A stretch of 35,962 nucleotides of DNA from an uncultured Ectothiorhodospiraceae bacterium (lineage in GTDB: Bacteria; Pseudomonadota; Gammaproteobacteria; Nitrococcales; Halorhodospiraceae). The stretch is from NCBI GenBank assembly GCA_913055575.1, contig CAJXLI010000009.1, positions 1 to 35,962 on the forward strand. The letters run 5' to 3'. Shown one piece after another: positions 15,540 to 24,257 of the stretch (position 1 is its first letter; each line of letters starts with the position of its first letter). A program made the position numbers and the translations under genes. The notes under the pieces are model-generated. The model worked only from the letters and a program-made list of their open reading frames with translations. It was not told the origin of the DNA and ran no database searches.

Positions 15540-17623
15540 GCGAGCATGCACCGCAACCCCCGCGAGCGGCCGAGGCCCCGGTGGCCGAGGAGCGCTTCGG
15601 CGTCCGCCTGACGGATCCGTACGCCTGGCTGCGCGATCCCGACTGGCGGGCGGCCATGCTCGATCCCGGGCGGCTGCAGGCCCCCATCCGCGAGCACCTG
15701 GAGGCGGAGAACGCCTACGCCGAGGCCGTCCTGGAGCCGGTGCGCGACCTGCGCCACCGGCTGTTCGAGGAGCTGCGCGCGCGCATCAAGGAGGACGATG
15801 CCTCCGTCCCCGAGCCAGACGGGCCCTACGCGTACTACGTGCGCTTCCGCGAGGGAGGGCAGCACCCCGTGGTCTGCCGATGCCCGCGGGACGGGGGCGG
15901 GGCGGAGCAGGTCCTGCTCGACGGCGATGCCCTCGCGGCCGGCGAGGCCTACTTCGATCTCGGCGACTGGGCGCATAGCGACGACCACCGCTACCTCGCC
16001 TACGCCGTGGATACCAGCGGCGCCGAGGCGTACACCATCCGCTTACGCGACCTGGCGAGCGGCTTGGAGCTGCCGGACCGGCTGGAGCAGGCCCGCGGCG
16101 ACTTCGTCTGGGCCACCGACGGCGGCACGCTGCTCTACACCACGCTCGACGAGGAGCACAGGCCGCGCTGGGTCTACCGCCACCGGCTAGGGGACGATCC
16201 GGCAGCGGATACGTTGGTCTACGAGGAGACCGATCCGGGCTTCTTCGTCGGCCTCGACCGTACCGAGAGCCGGCGCTTCCTGCTCATCGAGACCCACGAC
16301 CACACGACCTCGGAGGTCCACGCCGGCCCGGCCGAGGATCCGGCGGCCGGCTTCCGCTGCCTGATGCCGCGCGAGCGCGGCGTGGAGTACGAGGTCACCG
16401 ACAACGGCGGCGAGTGGCTGATCCGGACCAACCGCGAGGCGGAGGACTTCCGCATCGTCCGGGCGCCGCTGGAGCGCCCCGAGCCGGCGCAGTTCCAGGA
16501 GCTGATCCCGCACCGCCCCGGGGTGCTGATCCACGCTATGCACCTCTTCCGGGGCTACCTGGTGCGGCTGGAATCCGAGGATGCCCTGCCGCGGATCGTC
16601 ATCCGGCGGCTGGCGGACGGTACCGAGCACACCGTCGCCTTCGAGGAGGAGGCGTACGCCCTGGGTATCGCCGGCGGGCTGGAGTACGACACCACCACGC
16701 TGCGCTTCAGCTACGCCTCACTGACGACCCCGGAGCGGGTCTACGACTACGACATGGAGAGCCGGACCCGGCTGCTGCGCAAGGAGCAGGAGATCCCCAG
16801 CGGCCACGATCCGTCGGCCTACGTCGCGCGGCGTATCCACGCCACGGCGCCGGACGGCGAGCGGGTGCCGATCTCGCTCCTCTACCGCGCGGATCAGCCC
16901 CCGGGGCAGGAGACGCCGGTGCTCCTCAGCGGCTACGGCGCCTACGGCATCAGCCAGCCGGCGGCCTTCTCGCCGCACCGGCTGTCGCTGGTCGATCGAG
17001 GCTTCGCGTTCGCCATCGCCCACGTGCGTGGCGGCACGGAGCGGGGCTACCGCTGGTACGAGGCGGGCAAGCTGGAGCGCAAGCCCAACACCTTCAGCGA
17101 TTACATCGCCTGCGCCGAGCACCTGATCGACGCCGGCTACACCGGCCCCGGGCGCATCATCGTCCACGGCGGCTCGGCCGGCGGCATGCTGGTCGGGGCA
17201 GTGCTCAACCAGCGCCCGGCGTACTTCGGGGCAGCGGTGGCGGATGTCCCCTTCGTGGACGTGCTCAACACCATGAGCGATCCGACGCTGCCGCTGACAC
17301 CGCCCGAGTGGCCGGAGTGGGGCAACCCCATCGAGGACGAGCAGGCCTTCCGTACCATCCTCGGCTACTCGCCCTACGAGAACGTCCGCCGCCAGGCCTA
17401 TCCGCCGATCCTGGTCACCGCGGGGGTCTCTGACCCGCGTGTGACCTACTGGGAGCCGGCGAAGTGGGTGGCCCGGCTGCGGGCGCTGAAGACCGACGAC
17501 AGCCCGCTGCTGCTGAAGACCAACATGAGCGCCGGCCACGCCGGGCCCGGCGGGCGTTTCGACTTCCTCAAGGAGGTGGCCCTGCGCTTCGCCTTCGTGC
17601 TCTGGGTCTTCGGCAGGGCGTGA
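15536..17623 (+). CDS. ptrB: prolyl oligopeptidase family serine peptidase (oligopeptidase B-like)
   Basis: The product is 695 residues, as expected for oligopeptidase B (about 690), a cytosolic S9A peptidase that cleaves short peptides after basic residues. The N-terminal beta-propeller spans about residues 70-410, and the C-terminal alpha/beta hydrolase domain has the catalytic triad S547 (VHGGSAGGML), D633 (TAGVSDPRVTYWEPAKW) and H668 (MSAGHAGPGGRF). LSGYGAYGIS and HVRGGTERGYRWYEAGK are family signatures. The start ATG at 15536 overlaps the thioesterase stop and follows a GGAGGGGG site. The link with thioesterases has no obvious metabolic meaning. A perfect hairpin lies 15 bases after its stop. 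Confidence 0.92.
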   Translation: MSEHAPQPPRAAEAPVAEERFGVRLTDPYAWLRDPDWRAAMLDPGRLQAPIREHLEAENAYAEAVLEPVRDLRHRLFEELRARIKEDDASVPEPDGPYAYYVRFREGGQHPVVCRCPRDGGGAEQVLLDGDALAAGEAYFDLGDWAHSDDHRYLAYAVDTSGAEAYTIRLRDLASGLELPDRLEQARGDFVWATDGGTLLYTTLDEEHRPRWVYRHRLGDDPAADTLVYEETDPGFFVGLDRTESRRFLLIETHDHTTSEVHAGPAEDPAAGFRCLMPRERGVEYEVTDNGGEWLIRTNREAEDFRIVRAPLERPEPAQFQELIPHRPGVLIHAMHLFRGYLVRLESEDALPRIVIRRLADGTEHTVAFEEEAYALGIAGGLEYDTTTLRFSYASLTTPERVYDYDMESRTRLLRKEQEIPSGHDPSAYVARRIHATAPDGERVPISLLYRADQPPGQETPVLLSGYGAYGISQPAAFSPHRLSLVDRGFAFAIAHVRGGTERGYRWYEAGKLERKPNTFSDYIACAEHLIDAGYTGPGRIIVHGGSAGGMLVGAVLNQRPAYFGAAVADVPFVDVLNTMSDPTLPLTPPEWPEWGNPIEDEQAFRTILGYSPYENVRRQAYPPILVTAGVSDPRVTYWEPAKWVARLRALKTDDSPLLLKTNMSAGHAGPGGRFDFLKEVALRFAFVLWVFGRA

Positions 17624-17638
17624 CGCCCCTCGTCGCGG

Positions 17639-17664
17639 GCCTGCAGCCGGCTAGGGCTGCAGGC
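17639..17664. terminator. perfect hairpin between ptrB and ccmI
   Basis: GCCTGCAGCC (17639-17648) and GGCTGCAGGC (17655-17664) make a perfect 10-base stem with a 6-base loop, ending 2 bases from the ccmI stop. It separates two convergent operons and probably terminates both. It lacks a T-run. Confidence 0.55.
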
Positions 17665-17666
17665 GC

Positions 17667-18572
17667 CTAGCCCTCGCCGTCAGGCAGCTGCTCAAGGTTG
17701 GCCCGGATCGTCTCGGCCTCTTCGGAGTCCGCCGGGACGGCGTCGAGCAGCTTCTCCCAGTGCCTACGGGCCTCACCGTAATTCGACGCGTTGTAGGCAG
17801 CGGTACCGGCGAGCCAGAGGGCGCGGACGTTATCCGGATCGAGCTCCAGGGCCCGTTCCAGGTAGTCCTCCGGCTTGCCCTGCAGGTTGCCGGTGTTGGC
17901 CGCGAGGATATCGGCGTACTGGGCGAGCAGGTTGGGGTCGTCGTCGGCGCCCAGCTCGAAGGCCCGCTCGAAGGCGTTCTGCGCCTTCTGCAGGTTCTCC
18001 AGCTGGAGCATGGTGCGGCCGTAGAGCACCCAGCCTCTCGGATCGCCCGGGTTCTGCTCCAGCCGCTGGCGCAGCTGCTCGGCGAGGGCCTGGATCTCGG
18101 ACTGATCGTGCTGCTGGGGCATGCCCGGAGCGCTCTGCTGCTCCCGCTCCGGGGCCTGGGGCGTACGGCTCTCGGTGAAGGCGCGCTGGTCGCCGATGGA
18201 GCTGTAGATGGTGAGCGCCACCAGGGGAACAGCTACGGCGCTCACCGCCGCGGCGGTAATGACCACGCCGGGCCGGCCCCGCGGGGCGGCCTCGGCGGTC
18301 GCTGCCGTCGCCCCTTCCGGGTCTACGGCGCCGGTCTGGAGCAGGTCCCGGTCGAGCTCGGCGACGGCGGCGTCAAACTGCTCGCGGGTCAGGGTGCCGT
18401 TCTCCAGGTCCTGCTCGAGCTCGCGGATGCGATCCTCGTGGATGGAGACGTTGGCCTGCTGCCGCGACGGGGACCGGCTGCGGCCGGTAGCGTCGCGTAG
18501 TACCGGGTACAGCACGAAGAACAACGCGATAATGCTGAAGACCAGCACGGTCCCCATGAATGGCGCACTCAT
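17667..18572 (-). CDS. ccmI: cytochrome c biogenesis protein CcmI
   Basis: The product is 301 residues. CcmI is the apocytochrome c chaperone of the System I heme lyase module. It holds unfolded c-type cytochromes in the periplasm for CcmF/H. Two membrane helices are seen (about residues 4-22 and 95-115) bracketing a cytoplasmic loop with a leucine-zipper-like coiled coil (IHEDRIRELEQDLENGTLTREQ). The periplasmic C-terminal half has TPR-like repeats (GWVLYGRTMLQLENLQKAQNAFERAFEL; NVRALWLAGTAAYNASNYGEA). The ATG complementary to 18570-18572 follows the ccmH stop by 16 bases. It is the last gene of the ccm operon, followed by the hairpin shared with ptrB. Confidence 0.9.
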   Translation of the reverse strand: MSAPFMGTVLVFSIIALFFVLYPVLRDATGRSRSPSRQQANVSIHEDRIRELEQDLENGTLTREQFDAAVAELDRDLLQTGAVDPEGATAATAEAAPRGRPGVVITAAAVSAVAVPLVALTIYSSIGDQRAFTESRTPQAPEREQQSAPGMPQQHDQSEIQALAEQLRQRLEQNPGDPRGWVLYGRTMLQLENLQKAQNAFERAFELGADDDPNLLAQYADILAANTGNLQGKPEDYLERALELDPDNVRALWLAGTAAYNASNYGEARRHWEKLLDAVPADSEEAETIRANLEQLPDGEG

Positions 18573-18588
18573 CGATGATCCCCTTGTC

Positions 18589-19119
18589 CTAGTCGCCGCG
18601 CCGCAAGCGCTCCAGCGCCCGCCGCTCGGATTCACTCAGCTCGGTCTCGGTCGCCACCTGCTTCCGGCGGCGGACGACCTGGAGCCACGCCACGCCGCCG
18701 ATGACCAGCAGCAGGAAGGGACTGACCCAGAGCAGGGCCGTGTTCAGCTGCAGAGGCGGGTTGTAGCGGACGTAGTCGCCGTAGCGTGAGGTCATGAACT
18801 GGATGATCTCGTCCTCGCTGGCCCCGTTGCGCGTCATCTCGTAGACGCGGCTACGCATGTCCGCGGCCAGCTCCGCCCGCGACTCGTAGATGGTCTCGGT
18901 CTGGCAGACGGTGCAGCGCAGCTTCTGGATCAGGCTGTAGTACTGCTCCTCCTGCGCCTCGTTGTCGAACTCCAGGGGCTGGCCGATGGAGATGCCCGCC
19001 ATCGGTCCCGTGAGGTCCACCCCGAGCATCAGCACCAGTGCTGCCAGCAGGGCACGGAGGCGCGCAAGGCGCCGGGTCGGCCCCTGCTGTGCAGTAGTGG
19101 GGTCCTGTCCTAAGTGCAT
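18589..19119 (-). CDS. ccmH: cytochrome c-type biogenesis protein CcmH
   Basis: The product is 176 residues. CcmH is a membrane-anchored periplasmic thioredox protein that reduces the CXXCH cysteines of apocytochromes before heme attachment. An N-terminal hydrophobic stretch (about residues 20-40) serves as signal or anchor, the active motif LRCTVCQTETI follows (C69, C72; the family usually reads LRCxVCQ), then RSRVYEM...FMTSRYGDYVRYNPP, and a C-terminal membrane helix (LLWVSPFLLLVIGGVAWLQV). The ATG at 19117-19119 (complement) is preceded by GGAG. The longer upstream frame is Arg-rich and unlike the family. With no ccmG in the operon, this may be the only thioredox factor encoded here. Confidence 0.92.
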   Translation of the reverse strand: MHLGQDPTTAQQGPTRRLARLRALLAALVLMLGVDLTGPMAGISIGQPLEFDNEAQEEQYYSLIQKLRCTVCQTETIYESRAELAADMRSRVYEMTRNGASEDEIIQFMTSRYGDYVRYNPPLQLNTALLWVSPFLLLVIGGVAWLQVVRRRKQVATETELSESERRALERLRRGD

Positions 19120-19270
19120 GACCGCTCCGTCTCCCGTTACTCGATCAACCGCAGGGTGTCGCCTCGCTCGATCGCGGCGTACGGCGGCCCTCCGGATGGT
19201 GGCCTTGGGCTGCGCCTTCCCGGGCATCGAGCCGCGGATCCTCGGAGACGGTTATCAGGCCCTGTCCGCA

Positions 19271-21295
19271 TCAAGCTCGGCCCTCCGCTGCGGGCCGCTG
19301 CTGCGTGGTGGCGCTGCCGCCGCTGTCCGGGGGCTCCGGGGCCGCCCGCCGATGGCGGGCCGCGCGGTAGCGGCGGTCGGCTGCGGCGAGGAAGCCGCCG
19401 AGGGCCATGAGCACGCAGCCTGTCCACATCCAGAACATGTAGGGCTTGTAGTAGAGCCGCATCGTCCAGGTGCCGCTATCCAGGCTGTCCCCCAGGGAGA
19501 CGTAGACATCGCGGCCGATGCTGCGGTTCAGCGAGGCCTGGTGCATCGGCATCCGTGGCTGCGAGTCGTAGCGCCGCTTCTGCGGCTGCAGCACGTCGAT
19601 GAGCTCGCCGTCCTGGTTGCGCAGCTCGAGGGTAGCCTGCTTGGCCTCGTAGTTCGGGCCCTGAATCGTCGAGCTGTCGACCATCCGGAACTGGTAGCCG
19701 GCGGCGGTGGCGGTCTCGCCCGGCGCCAGGCGGACGTCCTCCTCGATCTCGTAGGTGCTGACCACGGCGATGGCCATCGCCACCAGCGCAAAGCCGCTAT
19801 GCGCCAGGTGCATGCCGAGGAAGCTCGGCTGCAGCGCCGCCTGCAGCGCCTTGCCGAGGCCCTGCGAGCGGCGGCGCCGGAAGCGGCGCACGAAGTCCGC
19901 GGCGGTCGTGAGCAGGATCCAGGCCACCAGCGCCAGGCCGAAGGCCGTCAGGGGGTTCCAGACGCCCATGGCCAGCGGCCAGACGCCGCCCAGGAGCGCG
20001 CTGACCAGCAGGATCCAGCGCAGCTGCCGGTAGGTCTCCGCCGGATGGGCCTGCTTCCAGGAGACCTGCGTCCCGACGCCGATGAGGAACAGCAGCGGCA
20101 GCATCAGCGGCATGAAGATCGCGTCGAAGTAGGGCGGCCCTACCGAGATCTTGCCGACGCCCAGCGCGTCCACGGCCAGCGGGTAGAGGGTGCCGATCAG
20201 CACCGCGGCGCAGGCGACGACCAGGAGCACGTTGTTGGCCAGCAAGATCGACTCGCGGGAGTACCAGCCGAAGGCTCCGCCGAGCCCCACCTTGGGTGCA
20301 CGCCAGGCGTAGAGCGCCAGCGACCCGAGCAGCGTGACCGCCAGGATGGTCAGCAGGAAGACGCCCCGGTCGGGGTCGGTGGCGAAGGCGTGGACGGAGG
20401 TGAGCACGCCGGAGCGGACCAGGAAGCCGCCCAGGACCGTGAGGGCGAAGCTCACGATGGCGAGCATCACGGTCCAGACCTTGAAGCCGCCGCGCTTCTC
20501 CGTCACCGCCAGGGAGTGGACCAGGGCGGTAGCCGTCAACCACGGGATCAGGGAGGCGTTCTCCACCGGGTCCCAGGCCCACCAGCCGCCCCAGCCGAGC
20601 TCGTAGTAGGACCACCAGGAGCCGAGGCCGATGCCCAGGGTCAGGATGCCCCAGGCCACCGTGGTCCAGGGCCGCGACCAGCGCGCCCACGCCGCATCGA
20701 GCCGCCCGCCGATGAGCGCCGCGATGGCGAAGGCGAAGGCCACGGTCAGCCCGGTGTAGCCGATGAACAGCAGCGGCGGGTGGATGATCATCCCCGGGTC
20801 CTGGAGCAGGGGGTTGAGGTCGGTCCCCCGCGTCGGCGCCGGGAAGATGCGCGTGAAGGGATTGGAGGTGAGCGCGGTGAAGGCGATGAACACCGTCGAG
20901 ACCATCCCCAGGACGGCCAGCACCCGGGCGAGCATCTCCCGCGGCAGGGTGCGGTTGAACGTCGCCACGGCCAGGGTCCACAGGCTCAGGACGACCACCC
21001 AGAAGAGCACGGAGCCCTCGTGGCCGCCCCAGACGCCGGTGATCCGGTAGATCAGCGGCAGCGCCTCGGAGGAGTTCTCCGCCACGTAGCGTACCGAGAA
21101 GTCATTGCCGATGAACAGCCACGTCAGGATGGCGTAGGCGATCAGCAGGAACACCGCCTGGCCGGCGGCGAGGGAGCGGCCGGCGTCCATCAGCCGGGCA
21201 TCCCCTGCCGCCGTGCCGATCAGCGGCAGGATGGCCTGCACCGCGGCCAGGCAAAGCGCGGTAATCAGGGCGAAGTTGCCGAGCTCACCAAGCAT
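19271..21295 (-). CDS. ccmF: cytochrome c heme lyase subunit CcmF
   Basis: The product is 674 residues, the usual 640-680 for CcmF, the large multi-spanning protein that takes heme from holo-CcmE and joins it to apocytochrome c. The tryptophan-rich WWD signature is at about residues 234-250 (GWGGWWAWDPVENASLIPWL). Flanking conserved histidines are in GVWGGHEGSVLFW and in the C-terminal half. About 14 hydrophobic segments are seen, and the large periplasmic loop near residues 530-620 precedes a last membrane helix (YMFWMWTGCVLMALGGFLAA). The ATG is 2 bases after the ccmE stop. The stop is followed by about 150 bases without the expected ccmG. Confidence 0.96.
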   Translation of the reverse strand: MLGELGNFALITALCLAAVQAILPLIGTAAGDARLMDAGRSLAAGQAVFLLIAYAILTWLFIGNDFSVRYVAENSSEALPLIYRITGVWGGHEGSVLFWVVVLSLWTLAVATFNRTLPREMLARVLAVLGMVSTVFIAFTALTSNPFTRIFPAPTRGTDLNPLLQDPGMIIHPPLLFIGYTGLTVAFAFAIAALIGGRLDAAWARWSRPWTTVAWGILTLGIGLGSWWSYYELGWGGWWAWDPVENASLIPWLTATALVHSLAVTEKRGGFKVWTVMLAIVSFALTVLGGFLVRSGVLTSVHAFATDPDRGVFLLTILAVTLLGSLALYAWRAPKVGLGGAFGWYSRESILLANNVLLVVACAAVLIGTLYPLAVDALGVGKISVGPPYFDAIFMPLMLPLLFLIGVGTQVSWKQAHPAETYRQLRWILLVSALLGGVWPLAMGVWNPLTAFGLALVAWILLTTAADFVRRFRRRRSQGLGKALQAALQPSFLGMHLAHSGFALVAMAIAVVSTYEIEEDVRLAPGETATAAGYQFRMVDSSTIQGPNYEAKQATLELRNQDGELIDVLQPQKRRYDSQPRMPMHQASLNRSIGRDVYVSLGDSLDSGTWTMRLYYKPYMFWMWTGCVLMALGGFLAAADRRYRAARHRRAAPEPPDSGGSATTQQRPAAEGRA

Positions 21296-21297
21296 GC

Positions 21298-21747
21298 TCA
21301 GTAGTCCCCGATATCCTCGGCGGAGCCCTCCGCCTGCTCGATGGCCTCCTTGGCCGCCGTCGGCATGTACTCCGCGTCGTGGCGGGCCATGACGTTATCC
21401 GCCTGGAACACGCCCTCCGGGCTGATCCGGCCCTCGACGACCACGCCCTGCCCCTCACTGAACAGGTCCGGCAGGATCCCCTCGAAGGAGACCGGTACGC
21501 TCGACTCGGTGTCGGTAACCCGGAAGGTCACCTTGGTGGAGTCCTCGACCCGCTCGACGGAGCCCTCCTCGACGAGGCCGCCGATACGGAAGTGCCGGTC
21601 CGGCACCTCGCTCTTGGCCTGGACCTCCGAGGGCGTGATGAAGAAGGTCATGTTGTCGCGGAAGGCGTTGAGCACGAGGGCCGTGGCGACGCTGACGCCG
21701 GCCAGCACCCCGAGCACTAGGAACAGGCGTTGGTGTCGCTTCTTCAT
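21298..21747 (-). CDS. ccmE: heme chaperone CcmE
   Basis: The product is 149 residues. CcmE is the periplasmic membrane-anchored chaperone that carries heme covalently on a histidine. The N-terminal anchor is residues 8-27. An OB-fold core follows (FRIGGLVEEGSV, TFRVTD, VSFEGILPDLFSEGQGVVVEGR), and then the heme-binding motif MARHDAEYMP with H123 and Y127. The start ATG lies just after the ccmD stop (ccmD 21751-21945) with a GGGAG site inside the ccmD end. The acidic C-terminal tail (EQAEGSAEDIGDY) is consistent with a halophile. Confidence 0.96.
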   Translation of the reverse strand: MKKRHQRLFLVLGVLAGVSVATALVLNAFRDNMTFFITPSEVQAKSEVPDRHFRIGGLVEEGSVERVEDSTKVTFRVTDTESSVPVSFEGILPDLFSEGQGVVVEGRISPEGVFQADNVMARHDAEYMPTAAKEAIEQAEGSAEDIGDY

Positions 21748-21750
21748 CGC

Positions 21751-21945
21751 TCACTCTCCCTGGTTGTGCGCGGCCGCCGCAGACCGGCGACGCGATTGCC
21801 TCTGGAGCCTCGCCCGCACCTGTCGGCGCCGGCGGGCGAGCAGGAGCCCCTCGAGCAGCAGGCCCAGTGCGACCATGCCGAAGGCGCCCCAGACGTACGG
21901 GGCGTATCCGCCCATGGCCAGGAAATCGCCGATCCCGTCCCACAT
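21751..21945 (-). CDS. ccmD: heme exporter protein CcmD
   Basis: The product is 64 residues, a small single-span subunit of the CcmABCD complex that helps release holo-CcmE. It shows the usual layout: an aromatic N-terminus (MGGYAPYVWGAF), one membrane helix (about residues 17-37) and a basic cytoplasmic tail (ARRRRQVRARLQRQSRRR). Its ATG overlaps the ccmC stop (ATGA), indicating translational coupling. Assignment rests on position and pattern because the family is short and variable. Confidence 0.88.
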   Translation of the reverse strand: MWDGIGDFLAMGGYAPYVWGAFGMVALGLLLEGLLLARRRRQVRARLQRQSRRRSAAAAHNQGE

Positions 21946-22769
21946 CAGGCCTCTCCCTCCGGCCCCAGGGGCTGTTGATCAAGTGCGGTGTCGGCCGCCG
22001 CCCGTTGCCGCTGATCCCGCGTCAGGCGCCCGACGGCTGCCGCCTGGGCCCACTCCGTGCGGGGCTCGCGGCTCAGGGCCTCGACCTGCGCCCGGCGCAG
22101 CACGACGGCGCCGGCGTAGATCCAGAACGCCGCGATCATCAGCAGCAGCGCGGCGACCATGGAGTCGGCCATGCTCGGCCCGTCTGAGCGCATCACCGAG
22201 ACCCCCTGGTGCAGGTTGTACCACCATTCTACCGAGAAGTAGATGATAGGGACATTGACGGCGCCGACGATCGCCAGCAACGAGGCGGCCCGCCCGCCTT
22301 TCTCCCGGTCGTCCGAGGCGGCGTGCAGGGCCATGTAGCCGAGGAAGAGGAACAGCAGGATCAGCGTCGAGGTCAGCCGCGCGTCCCAGACCCAGAAGGT
22401 GCCCCAGGTCGGCGCGCCCCATAGCGCCCCCGTCCACAGGCTCAGGAAGGTCATCAGGGCCCCCGTGGGGGCGATGGCGCGGGCCATGATATCGGCCATC
22501 TTGATCCGCCAGACCAGGAAGATCGCGCCGTAGACGGCCAGCAGCAGGTACAGGAGCATCCCCATCCACGCGGTGGGGACGTGGATGAACAGGATCCGGT
22601 ACGCGTCGCCCTGCTGGTGGTCGGGAGGCGCCACGAAAAACCCCATGTAGAGCCCCGCGATGGCGCACAGGGCGGCGGCCGGCCACAGCCACGGCACCAG
22701 CCGCTGGGCCAGGGCGTAGAAGCTCGCCGGCGCGGTGAATTTCAGCCAGGGGATGGATCGACCCTTCAT
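21945..22769 (-). CDS. ccmC: heme exporter/CcmE heme-loading protein CcmC
   Basis: The product is 274 residues with six membrane helices. CcmC presents heme to CcmE. The WWD-type signature is WGAPTWGTFWVWDARLTSTLILLFL at about residues 118-142, with conserved histidines in FIHVPTAWM and in the VEWWYNLHQG loop. The C-terminal cytoplasmic tail of about 45 residues beyond helix six is longer than usual and rich in Ala, Gln and Arg. The start is about 83 bases after the ccmB stop, the largest gap in the operon apart from the site of the missing ccmG. Confidence 0.95.
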   Translation of the reverse strand: MKGRSIPWLKFTAPASFYALAQRLVPWLWPAAALCAIAGLYMGFFVAPPDHQQGDAYRILFIHVPTAWMGMLLYLLLAVYGAIFLVWRIKMADIMARAIAPTGALMTFLSLWTGALWGAPTWGTFWVWDARLTSTLILLFLFLGYMALHAASDDREKGGRAASLLAIVGAVNVPIIYFSVEWWYNLHQGVSVMRSDGPSMADSMVAALLLMIAAFWIYAGAVVLRRAQVEALSREPRTEWAQAAAVGRLTRDQRQRAAADTALDQQPLGPEGEA

Positions 22770-22852
22770 GCGCTTACCCCGTTGTTCTCATGAGAGCGGA
22801 GCTGCCGCCCTTCGACGCGGTGGCCCCCCGTCGGGTTCCTGGAGCGCGGCAC

Positions 22853-23521
22853 TCAATCCAGTGTAATCCGCAGCGCCCCGGCGATGGCCAGCGGCAGCAG
22901 GGGCAGGGCGACGGCCAGCAGGGCGCCGAGCAGCGACAGGTGGGCCTGGTAGGGCGCCGCGAACATCGCCTCGTTCACCGCCCCCGCCCCGAGGATCAGA
23001 ACCGGGACGTAGAGCGGCAGGATGAGCAGCGCCATCAGCGCGCCCCCGCCGCGGACGCCGAGGGTCATCGCCGCCCCGACGGCGCCGAGCAGGCTCAGGA
23101 TCGGCGTCCCGAGGAGCAGGGACGCCGCCAGGACGGCCAGCTCGATGCCCTGCAGCCCCAGGGAGTAGCCGAGCGCCGGGGAGAGGATCACCAGGGGCAG
23201 CCCCAGCGACAGCCAGTGGGCGATCACCTTGGCCAGGGCGGTCAGCGCCAGCGGCTGCGGCGCCAGGGCCAGCTGCTCCAGGGTACCGTCGCGCCAGTCG
23301 TCGGCGAAGAGCCGATCCAGCGAGATCAGGCTCGCCAGCGCCGCCGCCACCCAGACCGCGCCGGGGGCGATGGTGCGCAGCTTCTCGGGCTCGGGGCCGA
23401 TGGCCAGCGGGAACAGGGTGATGACGATGACGAAGAAGGCGACGACGGTGAGCACGTCTTGCCGGCGCGTGACGATCAGCGAGATGTCGCGCTGCAGGAG
23501 GGTCCACAGGGGGCGCATCAT
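22853..23521 (-). CDS. ccmB: heme exporter ABC permease CcmB
   Basis: The product is 222 residues, the usual CcmB length, with six hydrophobic helices. It opens with WTLLQRDISLIVTRRQDVLTVVAFF, and the cytoplasmic loop LFADDWRDGTLEQLALAP is the conserved coupling segment that contacts the CcmA ATPase. CcmAB uses ATP to free heme-loaded CcmE from CcmC. The ATG start lies 7 bases after the ccmA stop, so the two are cotranscribed. No abnormality is seen. Confidence 0.95.
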   Translation of the reverse strand: MMRPLWTLLQRDISLIVTRRQDVLTVVAFFVIVITLFPLAIGPEPEKLRTIAPGAVWVAAALASLISLDRLFADDWRDGTLEQLALAPQPLALTALAKVIAHWLSLGLPLVILSPALGYSLGLQGIELAVLAASLLLGTPILSLLGAVGAAMTLGVRGGGALMALLILPLYVPVLILGAGAVNEAMFAAPYQAHLSLLGALLAVALPLLPLAIAGALRITLD

Positions 23522-23528
23522 AGGGCTA

Positions 23529-24212
23529 TCAGTCCAGGTCGAGGATGCGCGGCTCGGGTAGGCCGTCGATGGATTGGTGGCTGGTGGTCACCACCAGCCC
23601 CCCGTGCTGCAGGTGCTCGGCGATGCGCTCGAAGAGCCACGCCACGGCGCGCTGATCCAGGGCGGTGAGCGGCTCGTCGAGGATCCACAGCGTGGCCGGG
23701 GAGATCAGCAGCCGGGCGAGCGCGGTGCGGCGGCGCTGGCCCTGGGAGAGGTAGCGTGCCGGGATGTCCTCGCAGCCGCCCAGGCCGGCCCGCTCCAGGG
23801 CGTCGAGCTGCGCGTCGAGGGCGCCTCCCTCGCCGCGCAGGCCCTGGTGGATCTGCAGGTTCTCCAGCGGCGTCAGCTCATCCTTCACCGCGTCCCGGTG
23901 GCCGATGTAGAGCATCCGCTGCTGCGCGCGCTCGTCCATCCGGCGTATATCCTGGCCCAGCCAGCGCACCTGGCCCCGGGCAGGCTCGCTCAGGCCGCAG
24001 AGGGTGCGCAGCAGCGTCGTCTTGCCGCTGCCGTTGCGGCCCCGGACCAGGAGCAGCTCGCCGGCGCCGAGGGAGAAGCCGGCGCCCTCGAACAGGGGCA
24101 GCTCGCCACGGCGGCAGGCGAGCTGCTCGGCCTCGAGCGCTGCCCCCGCCACGCCCTGGTCCCGGGCTCCGGCGCGAGCCGGCTTCGGCTGGTCGCTGCT
24201 CAGCGCGTCCAT
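23529..24212 (-). CDS. ccmA: heme exporter ATP-binding protein CcmA
   Basis: The product is 227 residues, an ABC ATPase of the CcmA type. It has Walker A GRNGSGKTT (58-66), the Q-loop region, signature YLSQGQRRRTALARLL near residue 153, Walker B LWILDEPLTALD near residue 171, and the switch His in VTTSHQSI. The roughly 25-residue N-terminal extension (MDALSSDQPKPARAGARDQG) is longer than in E. coli CcmA, so a later start is possible. It is the first ccm gene and lies after the hip terminator, so it probably has its own promoter, about 24,213-24,257. Confidence 0.93.
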   Translation of the reverse strand: MDALSSDQPKPARAGARDQGVAGAALEAEQLACRRGELPLFEGAGFSLGAGELLLVRGRNGSGKTTLLRTLCGLSEPARGQVRWLGQDIRRMDERAQQRMLYIGHRDAVKDELTPLENLQIHQGLRGEGGALDAQLDALERAGLGGCEDIPARYLSQGQRRRTALARLLISPATLWILDEPLTALDQRAVAWLFERIAEHLQHGGLVVTTSHQSIDGLPEPRILDLD

Positions 24213-24257
24213 CGCTCGTCAGTACCTGCGGTTGTGCTGACGCGTGGGGTAGGGGAT

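Noticed and set aside
19137-19427. A minus-strand frame across the ccmF-ccmH gap that might have been the missing ccmG.
   Set aside because: It has no thioredoxin CXXC motif, no membrane anchor and only about 45 codons outside ccmF; the end (YAAIERGDTLRLIE) matches nothing in CcmG.
18962-21304. A 780-codon plus-strand frame opposite ccmF and part of ccmH.
   Set aside because: Composition is His/Asp/Gln/Arg-rich and repetitive, typical of the reverse complement of membrane-protein codons; ccmF on the other strand is certain.
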